In this document: piece by piece, positions 28,670-36,244 of the stretch
Position numbering within the stretch: position 1 is the first letter of the stretch
Layout: each line of letters opens with the position of its first letter
Source of the DNA: a virus
Direction: 5' to 3' (one strand)
IMG/VR virus record: IMGVR_UViG_3300021138_000086
Span: 1-38,126 of that record
Length of the DNA: 38,126 nucleotides
Made by a program: the position numbers and the translations under genes
The notes under the pieces: model-generated
Database searches by the model: none
Told to the model about the DNA's origin: nothing
What the model saw: the letters and a program-made list of their open reading frames with translations, nothing else

Positions 28670-28999
28670 ATGGCAACATTTACCAGCATACAAACTCAAG
28701 GTCTAGGCACGACACCCCAGACTATTTTTACCGCCCCTGGAGGTAGTAATTGCGTTATTATTGGTTTAAATGCAGCCAATACTTACTATACAAATTTACC
28801 TATAACTATTAATTTAGTTCGAGGCGGAACAACAACGGCTGTGGTATCTAATTATTATGTTGCTGGTGGGGCCGCAGAAGCACTGCTTCCAGGCAATAAA
28901 TTAGTACTTTTAGGTGGTGACACATTAACTGCATCCACGTATACTAGTGGAATTACTAACGGTTTTGATATAATCGTTTCAGCTCTGGAAGGACTATAA
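28670..28999 (+). CDS. Virion protein, 109 aa
   Basis: ATG 28670 lies 1 nt after the stop of the preceding gene (TAATATG), preferred to a longer start in the overlapping frame. Beta-rich (TSIQTQGLGTTPQTIFTAPG; NCVIIGLNAANTYYTNLPIT). Probably structural; no family named. Confidence 0.65.
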   Translation: MATFTSIQTQGLGTTPQTIFTAPGGSNCVIIGLNAANTYYTNLPITINLVRGGTTTAVVSNYYVAGGAAEALLPGNKLVLLGGDTLTASTYTSGITNGFDIIVSALEGL

Positions 29000-29000
29000 A

Positions 29001-29246
29001 ATGTCAGCAGATGGCGGGTTCTATTTAGGTACGGATTTAAAAAATAAAACTTTTTACGGTTTTAGGCTAATTAATGCAACGGGTCAATTAGATATTGATA
29101 CCATAAAAAATGGAGATGGTGTAGTATCTATACCTGATCCGACTTATATTACAGGCCCAAACGAGTATCAAGCTTGGATCTGGTCAACTGATACATATCA
29201 GTTCCAGTGGGGTGATGATGGACATTTACTAATGGTGATGGTATGA
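29001..29246 (+). CDS. Small tail-associated protein, 81 aa
   Basis: Compact, mixed strands and aromatic residues (NKTFYGFRLINATGQLDIDT; WIWSTDTYQFQWGDDGHLLM). It overlaps the large fibre gene as ATGA, so the two are made together. It could be a fibre chaperone or a tail-tip component; unknown. Confidence 0.6.
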   Translation: MSADGGFYLGTDLKNKTFYGFRLINATGQLDIDTIKNGDGVVSIPDPTYITGPNEYQAWIWSTDTYQFQWGDDGHLLMVMV

Positions 29247-32200
29247 CAACAATTCTTGACTTAGGCAAACTACGGTTCTATTGGGCCGGCGACTATGTAA
29301 TTACAACTCAATATGAACTTAATGACGTTGTTAAATATGGTGGTAACGTATACGTATACACTAATGTTGTAAAAACTATTGGTAACCTACCTACAGACAC
29401 TGCCTACTGGGCATTAATGGTAAAGGGCGTTAACTTCGTTGGTGTATGGGATCCTGCTGTTCAATACCACATTGGCGATGCTGTTGCTTATGGCGCTGTA
29501 GTTTACGTTTCTTTATCGGATAATATTAATAAAGAACCTGACTTATACCCTGCTATTTGGTCTACGTTTGTAACTGGTATTCAATATAATGGGGTTTATA
29601 GCAATACTACGGCCTATCAACCGGATGACGTTGTAACGTATGGCCCATCTGCCTATATTGCAATCCAAACAACAACCGGCCATGATCCAACAAATGCTAC
29701 TTATTGGTCCCCATTTGTTTCTGGTATTGCTGCTAGTGGTGTATATAACTCCGCTACTGCATATGTACCTAATAATATCGTAGCCTATGGCGCAAACCTA
29801 TATATTGCAACTGCTAATACTACAGGTAATTTACCTACTAATACTGCTTACTGGCAGCCGTTTATCTCCGCCTTTCAAAACCGTGGTGCATGGGTTACAT
29901 CAACTACATATTACGTAAACGACCTTGTTCAGTATGGCGCTAATACTTACGCTTGCCAAGTACAAAACGTTTCAGGTGTATTTGCTACTGACTTAGCCGC
30001 TGGTAAATGGTCTATCTTTGTATCAGGATTACGTCAACGTGGTGCTTGGACAACTGCTACTCAGTATCTACCATACGATATTGTTGTTTATGGCGGTAAT
30101 ACTTATTCTTGCGTAACACTAAATACATCTGGTGTATTTGCTACTGACTTAGCTGCTGGTAAGTGGCAGATCTTTAACGGTGGTATTCGTTGGAGAGGTA
30201 CTTGGGCTGCAGCTACACAATATTTAGTTAATGATGTAGTTTATAACTTAACATCTTCTTATATTTGCTTACAGGATAATACATCTAGCTCAAACTTTAA
30301 TACCGACTTGACTGCCGGTGAGTGGCAGATTTTTGCTGCTGGTAATAATGTATTCCCCGCAATTACTTCTGGCCAAAATGGATACTCATTATCAATCGCT
30401 AATGATGGCATTAACTTAGCTTGGCTTAATGCTACTAGTGGTGTAAATATTCTTTATGTTGCTAAAAATGGTAGCGATTCAAATCCAGGAAATAGCTTAG
30501 CCCTTCCAAAGCTAACTATTCAAGGCGCAATTGCGGCTGTTCCATCTGGTCAAAAGACTGCAATTTTTGTTAAATCTGGTACTTACCAAGAAGCATTATT
30601 GCCAATGGTTGTTCCTCCTAACTGCGCTATCGTAGGTGATGCAACTCGTACTACAATTGTTCAACCTGGCTCTGGCCTTGCTGCAGATGGTGTAACACCA
30701 AACAACCAAGCAACTATGTGGGCGTTATCGGATGGTTCTTTGCTAAATAAGTTATCGTTCCAAGGCATGACTGGCTGGGTTCCTGGAGCAACACCTTCAG
30801 ATATTACTACATCTACGCCAAAAGGTATCTACTGCGCATTAAACCCAGCGTCCCCAATTATTGTTAAATCACCTTATGTTATTGAGTGTGCTTGCTTCTC
30901 TTCTGGTGGTATTGGCGCATACGTTAATGGTAGCGTACACTCATCTGGTAATCGCTCAATTCTTTTCCATGAGTTCACAGGTATTCACGATAATGGTGTA
31001 GGTATTTGGGTTGATAACAATGGTAAATCTGAGTGCGTCGGCGTATTTACTTACTACGCTTATTTTGGATATGCAACTACTAATGGTGGTCAGTTACGTT
31101 CTATTAGCGGAAATAACTCATATGGTACATACGGATCAGTATCATCTGGATATAGCGCTGCTGAGACCGCAATTACTGGTTCTTTATATGGTACTTTAAT
31201 TACTTTTACCGGTAATTACACAGGTACTATTAATCCAGGAGATACGGTATCTAACGGTGCTGGTGTAACTGCAACTGTAACTAACGTACAGATTTCTTCT
31301 GTCTATGTAACTAACGTTACTGGTGGTACATTTACTGCTGGCCAAACTATTACTGCTACAAGCGGTGGTGTTGGTATAGTATCTACATATGGTGGGCAAC
31401 AAGGTTATGTACTTGTATTGAACAATTTGATAGCAGCACCTCAAGTCGGTCAGTCAGTTCAAGTCGCTGGAGATTCTTCTGCATATATTATTAACGCAAC
31501 CTCTGGCTCTTGGGTTAATAGCTCTAGTGTTATTTCTGTTGTATTAGCGCAACAAAAAGCTACGGCTTCAGCATCGGGTTCTACAGTTACGATTCGTTCT
31601 AACTTTAGTCTATGCCGTATTACTGCCCATGACTTTTTAAATATTGGTACTGGTGGTATTACAACTACAAACTACCCTAATACCCCAACACAAGCACCTA
31701 ATCCGGCTAACCAAGTTCTTCAAACATTGCCTGGTCGTGTTTACTATATTTCTGCTGACCAAGCAGGTAACTTCCAAGTTGGTTCATACTTTGCGGTTAA
31801 CCAAGCAACTGGTGCCGCAACACTGAATGCTAACTCGTTTAACCTGTCTGGTTTGACATCTTTACGTTTGGGTTCGATTGGCGCTCAGTTAGGCGCTCAG
31901 ATTAATGAGTTTAGTACTGACGGTACAATGGCTCAGAACTCTCCAGTCAAGGTTCCTACCCAATCTGCGGTTGTTACTTATGTTGGTACTCAAGTTAGTG
32001 CGGCTGTTCCAAGCCAAACTGGAAATAGTGGTAAGTATTTAACTACAAACGGCACAGTTACTTCTTGGGGTACTGTATCTGTTACACCACAATGGACAGT
32101 TACAACAGCGGCAACTACTGCAGTAGCAGGAACCAATTACCTATGCAATACTGCTTCTAGCCCATTTACAATTACTTTACCAGCATCGCCTAATAACAAT

Positions 32201-32368
32201 GACTCGGTAAAGATTGCAGATGCAAATAGCACTTTTGGGGTAAATCCTGTAACTGTAGGATATAATGGCGCAAGTATTCAAGGTTCTGGTCAAAACTTAA
32301 TCCTGAACGTTTCAGGCGCATCAGTCAATTTAACTTATAATTCTTCTTTTGGATGGAGGCTCGTTTAA
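29243..32368 (+). CDS. Tail spike/fibre with seven carbohydrate-binding-like repeats and a beta-helix
   Basis: A 1,041-aa protein. Residues about 12-370 contain seven repeats of 45-55 aa of the type GVYNSATAYVPNNIVAYGAN..Y..........YW. The G.W....Y...D.V.YG...Y pattern matches CBM5/12-like (ChiC-type) carbohydrate-binding modules. From about residue 405 (LYVAKNGSDSNPGNSLALPK) a parallel beta-helix domain follows, then a C-terminal region with Gly/Thr-rich inserts. It is likely the main receptor-binding or polysaccharide-processing spike. Confidence 0.85.
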   Translation: MTTILDLGKLRFYWAGDYVITTQYELNDVVKYGGNVYVYTNVVKTIGNLPTDTAYWALMVKGVNFVGVWDPAVQYHIGDAVAYGAVVYVSLSDNINKEPDLYPAIWSTFVTGIQYNGVYSNTTAYQPDDVVTYGPSAYIAIQTTTGHDPTNATYWSPFVSGIAASGVYNSATAYVPNNIVAYGANLYIATANTTGNLPTNTAYWQPFISAFQNRGAWVTSTTYYVNDLVQYGANTYACQVQNVSGVFATDLAAGKWSIFVSGLRQRGAWTTATQYLPYDIVVYGGNTYSCVTLNTSGVFATDLAAGKWQIFNGGIRWRGTWAAATQYLVNDVVYNLTSSYICLQDNTSSSNFNTDLTAGEWQIFAAGNNVFPAITSGQNGYSLSIANDGINLAWLNATSGVNILYVAKNGSDSNPGNSLALPKLTIQGAIAAVPSGQKTAIFVKSGTYQEALLPMVVPPNCAIVGDATRTTIVQPGSGLAADGVTPNNQATMWALSDGSLLNKLSFQGMTGWVPGATPSDITTSTPKGIYCALNPASPIIVKSPYVIECACFSSGGIGAYVNGSVHSSGNRSILFHEFTGIHDNGVGIWVDNNGKSECVGVFTYYAYFGYATTNGGQLRSISGNNSYGTYGSVSSGYSAAETAITGSLYGTLITFTGNYTGTINPGDTVSNGAGVTATVTNVQISSVYVTNVTGGTFTAGQTITATSGGVGIVSTYGGQQGYVLVLNNLIAAPQVGQSVQVAGDSSAYIINATSGSWVNSSSVISVVLAQQKATASASGSTVTIRSNFSLCRITAHDFLNIGTGGITTTNYPNTPTQAPNPANQVLQTLPGRVYYISADQAGNFQVGSYFAVNQATGAATLNANSFNLSGLTSLRLGSIGAQLGAQINEFSTDGTMAQNSPVKVPTQSAVVTYVGTQVSAAVPSQTGNSGKYLTTNGTVTSWGTVSVTPQWTVTTAATTAVAGTNYLCNTASSPFTITLPASPNNNDSVKIADANSTFGVNPVTVGYNGASIQGSGQNLILNVSGASVNLTYNSSFGWRLV

Positions 32369-32369
32369 T

Positions 32370-33734
32370 ATGCCACAACTTCTTACAACAGTTCTTAACG
32401 GTGGTGTCAACCCAGGTGTTTCGGGTACTGGAGCCAGATTTAGCTATGCACTATGTAGCTATAACCCATCTAACGGAAACGGTGGCTTTGCTTTTTACGA
32501 TCAAAACTTTGCGCAGCCAATAAACTTGAGTTACCCAAGTAACTATAATAGCTATGGCCCCTCTAACATAGTTTATTTAACTAGCGGAACATACCAAAAC
32601 TATTCTTCTCAGTTTAGCTGGGTATCAGATACTAGTAACCAAGCGTCTTCAACCAGTACGTCTAACTATATGAATGCAACTAATTCACAAGGCGAATTTG
32701 GAAATTCTTGTATTGATATTTATAGTGATGGTACTTTTGGTAGTGCTAGAAGGGCTACTAGTTCTAACTACAATAAATACTATTTAAATGCTTATGCAAT
32801 TAATAGTGACCACTCAAACAAAAGAATTGTATACCTTTTAAACGGCGGTAAAATTACTGCTGTAGATCGTTTATTCGGAAATTATACTGCTCCATTAGAT
32901 GGTACTTCTGCATATACCGTTTCAAGTTTAAATACAACAATGCAGGGTAGTGCGTCATATAACTACGCTCGTAAAGAGTTAACTATTCTAAGTTATGCTA
33001 GTACAGGTGGTAACTTTAACGTAATTACATTCCAAAACGTAGATTTTAACTTGTACCCTGACCCATCAGTTGCATTAACACAGTCTGGCGTAGTTAGAGT
33101 TAACTCAACCGTTGCATTGACTAGCAGTTGGGGTGTTAATAATAACGAGTCATATTACAACTTAAAACCAATTGTAACTGCTAACGGAACTGTATATGTT
33201 ACCGTAATGTTTACTAGTTCTAGCTTTGCTTTGTACTCATTTACTAGAAGTGGAACAAGTGCAATTACAGGTACTTATGTAACTGCTTTGTCAATTACAA
33301 CTTCTTATGGTTTTGACCAAGGTTTTTATTATGGCCAACGTCAAATAACATCTCGTGACGGATCAACTGTCTGCACATTTTGCCCATACTACTATTATGG
33401 TTCTGGTGTGGAGGCTTTCATGATTGATAAAAATAATAATACATACTCTACTTATTCAAATACAGATAGTAGTGCTGGTTATGGCGTTGTTCCTTATGGC
33501 AACAATGGTTGGGCATTTGGTTTTAATGGTAATGGTTATGCAGGTAACTATCCAGGAGATTATGTTTCTGCTGTATATACTAAAAACTCTGCTGGTGGAT
33601 TTACACAAACAGGTACAACCCTGTATTACCCATCATTCCCGGCCCCAAATACAACAAACTATCCAGGTCTTGCTATGACAACAGATTATATGTTATTAAC
33701 AGGTGGAACTTCTGGACCTAAATTAGCTGCTTAA
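32370..33734 (+). CDS. Probable tail-associated or receptor-binding protein, 454 aa
   Basis: ATG 32370 is chosen (TAATATG junction, GGAGG upstream). Rich in Ser, Tyr, Asn and Gly with regular short strands (YALCSYNPSNGNGGFAFYDQ; GSASYNYARKELTILSYAST), suggesting a beta-propeller or beta-sandwich fold. It lies between the large spike and further fibre genes. Function is inferred from place and composition. Confidence 0.65.
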   Translation: MPQLLTTVLNGGVNPGVSGTGARFSYALCSYNPSNGNGGFAFYDQNFAQPINLSYPSNYNSYGPSNIVYLTSGTYQNYSSQFSWVSDTSNQASSTSTSNYMNATNSQGEFGNSCIDIYSDGTFGSARRATSSNYNKYYLNAYAINSDHSNKRIVYLLNGGKITAVDRLFGNYTAPLDGTSAYTVSSLNTTMQGSASYNYARKELTILSYASTGGNFNVITFQNVDFNLYPDPSVALTQSGVVRVNSTVALTSSWGVNNNESYYNLKPIVTANGTVYVTVMFTSSSFALYSFTRSGTSAITGTYVTALSITTSYGFDQGFYYGQRQITSRDGSTVCTFCPYYYYGSGVEAFMIDKNNNTYSTYSNTDSSAGYGVVPYGNNGWAFGFNGNGYAGNYPGDYVSAVYTKNSAGGFTQTGTTLYYPSFPAPNTTNYPGLAMTTDYMLLTGGTSGPKLAA

Positions 33735-33745
33735 AAGGATTAAAA

Positions 33746-34006
33746 ATGAAAATTTATTTTACTACTCCAACGGATTGTTTTATTGCGGATTTTACGAACC
33801 AATCTGACGAACCAGAGCATCTTGCTTCTTTTGATTTGAAAGAAGGTCAATCTACTTTTGCTCCTAGATATTCACTAGTTAACGATGAATTAGTTGATAA
33901 CTATGTAGGAAAAAAAGATGAAGAAGTTGCTGCTGCTATTTTAAAAGCAGAAAACGATGCTGCTGCTGCTTTGGTCGCTGCCGCTGCCGCTGCCGATAAA
34001 AAATGA
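33746..34006 (+). CDS. Small tail-region protein with Ala-rich C-terminus, 86 aa
   Basis: The N-terminal half is compact and acidic (KIYFTTPTDCFIADFTNQSD); the last 25 residues are a helical, Ala-rich tail (AAAALVAAAAAADKK). Good AAAGGA RBS. Its stop overlaps the start of the heme oxygenase gene (ATGA), so HO translation is coupled to this gene. Function unknown. Confidence 0.65.
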   Translation: MKIYFTTPTDCFIADFTNQSDEPEHLASFDLKEGQSTFAPRYSLVNDELVDNYVGKKDEEVAAAILKAENDAAAALVAAAAAADKK

Positions 34007-34536
34007 GCCTTAAAGACCTGATTAAAGATAACCACGATAAGGCGGAAAACCACCGTTTTGTTAAGGTTCTTTTATCAGGTGAAATTCCAGTACCGGTCTA
34101 TGCAGACCTTTTATATAACCAGTTGTTCTGTTATACAAAATTAGAAGAGCGTGCTTGGAAAGAAGGTTTATTAGAAGGTATTGAAAGTATTTGCCGTGGC
34201 CCTAAGATTGAGATGGACTATATTGAGTTAGTAACTCCGGCTAAGGTATACCAATCTACTGCAGACTACGCAAAGTACATAGAAGACATACCTGCAGATA
34301 AGATTATGGGGCATATATACGCTAAGCATTTTGGCGATTTATACGGTGGCCAGATGATTAAAAAGGTTGTACCTGGCTCTGGATTAATGTACCAATTTGA
34401 AAACCGCAAAGAGTTAATCGACAAAGTTCGTGAGCGTCTATCTGATGATCTAGGTGATGAGGCTAATATAGCTATAGAATTCAATCTAAGACTATTTGAT
34501 GAGATTGCCGATGCCCACGATATTCCAGCAGCTTGA
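34003..34536 (+). CDS. ho: Heme oxygenase
   Basis: A 177-aa all-helical protein of the canonical HO family. The proximal heme ligand is His11 in LIKDNHDKAENHRF, matching the E/NxHxxAEN helix of HO-1 type enzymes. The distal helix HIYAKHFGDLYGGQMI (104-119) carries the GDLxGGQ signature. HO opens heme to biliverdin IXalpha, CO and iron using reduced ferredoxin or similar donors, the substrate for the gene that follows. At 177 aa it is shorter than the usual 200-240, as if trimmed at the C-terminus. It lies within the tail genes, so it is expressed late. Confidence 0.93.
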   Translation: MSLKDLIKDNHDKAENHRFVKVLLSGEIPVPVYADLLYNQLFCYTKLEERAWKEGLLEGIESICRGPKIEMDYIELVTPAKVYQSTADYAKYIEDIPADKIMGHIYAKHFGDLYGGQMIKKVVPGSGLMYQFENRKELIDKVRERLSDDLGDEANIAIEFNLRLFDEIADAHDIPAA

Positions 34537-35158
34537 AAACTTCGCTGACTACCTCCAAAAGCGGTTTAAGTACTATGAGGAAGTAGACGAAGGACATAAA
34601 TTTACTTGGCCTAATTATGTCTATAAAGGTCATAATTTTCGTAGGGCGCATTTGGACATAGTAGACGCTAGGGAAACCAAAAAGCTCTATATGCTCCATT
34701 TGTGCGTATTCCCACATTTAGACTGCCCTGCCCCCATATACGGCTTTGATATTATTGCTGGAGCTAATAAGGTTACTGGTGCTTTCCATGACTTTAGCCC
34801 AATAGGTGAACACCCATTAAACGACTGGTTTAAAGATAAAGTAGCTGGCTACCAGTGGAGTAGAGAGCGAGAACTTCCAGAATGGGCACGTAATATATTT
34901 AGCCCTAGTATGGTAGCTGCCGGAAACATCAACACAGAAGAAGAGTTAGCTAAAGTACTTAGCCTAGCCACAGCAAATCTTAACCAGTATCTTGACTATA
35001 TGGGTATGGGTGAGAAAGGCGACTATAAGGACAAGCAAAATTATTACTGCCAGAACCAAAAGAAAAACCCACATACCCCTAGAGTAATGGCGTCTTTAGG
35101 GTTAGACCCAGATGAAGTTTCATTGTTTATTAACAAATGCTTATTCCCTGAGGTGTAA
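34511..35158 (+). CDS. pcyX: Ferredoxin-dependent bilin reductase, PcyX-like
   Basis: A 215-aa reductase overlapping the HO gene by 26 nt (ATG 34499 would add 4 residues). The family core is visible: FRRAHLDIVD (Asp49), LYMLHLCVFPHLD (His63), IYGFDIIAGANKVTGAFHDF (Asp80). In PcyA these three positions are Glu, His and Asp; PcyX keeps the His-Asp pair and has Asp for Glu, exactly as here. PcyX reduces biliverdin with four electrons from ferredoxin to phycoerythrobilin, so HO plus this enzyme would make phycoerythrobilin from heme. The subfamily call rests on these residues and length; family membership is firm. Confidence 0.9.
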   Translation: MPTIFQQLENFADYLQKRFKYYEEVDEGHKFTWPNYVYKGHNFRRAHLDIVDARETKKLYMLHLCVFPHLDCPAPIYGFDIIAGANKVTGAFHDFSPIGEHPLNDWFKDKVAGYQWSRERELPEWARNIFSPSMVAAGNINTEEELAKVLSLATANLNQYLDYMGMGEKGDYKDKQNYYCQNQKKNPHTPRVMASLGLDPDEVSLFINKCLFPEV

Positions 35159-35159
35159 A

Positions 35160-35207
35160 ATGACGTTCCTGCTAGAGCTTCTATCTAATTACGGATATAC
35201 CAGATGA
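35160..35207 (+). CDS. 15-aa linking ORF
   Basis: ATG 35160, 1 nt after the reductase stop, to TGA 35205-35207, which overlaps the ATG of the next gene as ATGA. The product is MTFLLELLSNYGYTR. It has a weak RBS (GAGG) at usable spacing and may only serve to couple the next gene. Confidence 0.3.
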   Translation: MTFLLELLSNYGYTR

Positions 35208-36235
35208 CCTTTGGGTTTTCACCATTTGCACAGGCTCCCTGGTGTACTATTCCGGGGGGTAGTATCTATTCGATTTCTGTATCTGAAAGCTTTACAACAA
35301 CCGATTCTTTTTCTAGTTTAGCTAAATTTAACGTATTAAATGCTGAGTCTTTTGCATTATCTGATAGAGATGTATCCCAATTTAACTTCCGTGAAACTGT
35401 AGCAGAAAGCAGTTCCCTTGCTGACGCCTACGCTGTTAAATTTGGTGCAAGTGGTGCAGTATATGAAATGTTCACTATTAGTGATAGGTTAGCGTCTTCT
35501 TTTGCTTATATTGTATTGGCAGCAGAAAACGTAACCCTAACAGATACAGAACGAAGTAATAATACTTATTACGTATTTACAAGTGAAGCAGCCACAATTA
35601 ATACCCTAGTTTCAGCAAAAGCTGCCTTTGCTGGATTATCTGCTAATACTCTTTCTTTAAGTGATAGAGAACAATCCCAATTTAATTTCCGTGAAACCGT
35701 AGCTGAAAATAGCTCTTTTTCCGATGTCGAAGCCGGTAAATTAAACGCCCGGGTAACTGTACCAGAGTCAGTAATTTTAGTTGAAGCCCTTATTGCCCGA
35801 GCTAAATTTGTGGTTTCCGTACCAGAAACAGCTAGGTTTACTGATGTAGAAAACGTATTCCAAAGCTTTCCAGTACGAGTCCAAGAATTAGCTACCTTTA
35901 CAGATGCCGTAAATGGTCGTAGATTTGCATTTGTAACAGCTGCTGAAAACTTTAACTTAGTCGATACCGATACCGCAAAAGCCAATTTTGTAGGTTTAAC
36001 CCAAGAAATAGTATCGGCTATAGACTCCCCTTTTGCTCGTGGATGGGTTAAAATAAACGATAATCAGGATACAACTTGGAACGGTGTCAATAATAACCAG
36101 GTCCAAATGTGGCAGGCAGTAGGTAATAACCAGACATCTAACTGGACAGGAATAAATGATGCACAAAACCCTGGATGGGATAGCGTAGGCGATAACCAAA
36201 ATCCGGGCTGGATAGACATAGACGATAATCAGTAA
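35204..36235 (+). CDS. Repetitive tail protein with two kinds of repeat
   Basis: A 343-aa protein. About 13 units of 19-21 aa with an E..x.sD..... pattern (AESFALSDRDVSQFNF; AENVTLTDTERSNNTYY) form a regular beta structure; two units about 100 aa apart are almost identical at DNA level. The last 60 residues are six short units ending in NxQ (VKINDNQDTTWNGVNNNQ), with one Trp each. The repeats suggest an elongated fibre or adhesin element. Confidence 0.75.
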   Translation: MTFGFSPFAQAPWCTIPGGSIYSISVSESFTTTDSFSSLAKFNVLNAESFALSDRDVSQFNFRETVAESSSLADAYAVKFGASGAVYEMFTISDRLASSFAYIVLAAENVTLTDTERSNNTYYVFTSEAATINTLVSAKAAFAGLSANTLSLSDREQSQFNFRETVAENSSFSDVEAGKLNARVTVPESVILVEALIARAKFVVSVPETARFTDVENVFQSFPVRVQELATFTDAVNGRRFAFVTAAENFNLVDTDTAKANFVGLTQEIVSAIDSPFARGWVKINDNQDTTWNGVNNNQVQMWQAVGNNQTSNWTGINDAQNPGWDSVGDNQNPGWIDIDDNQ

Positions 36236-36244
36236 GGAATATAA

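Noticed and set aside
34266-34717. Minus-strand frames opposite heme oxygenase and the bilin reductase
   Set aside because: Antisense to genes with clear catalytic motifs; no independent support.
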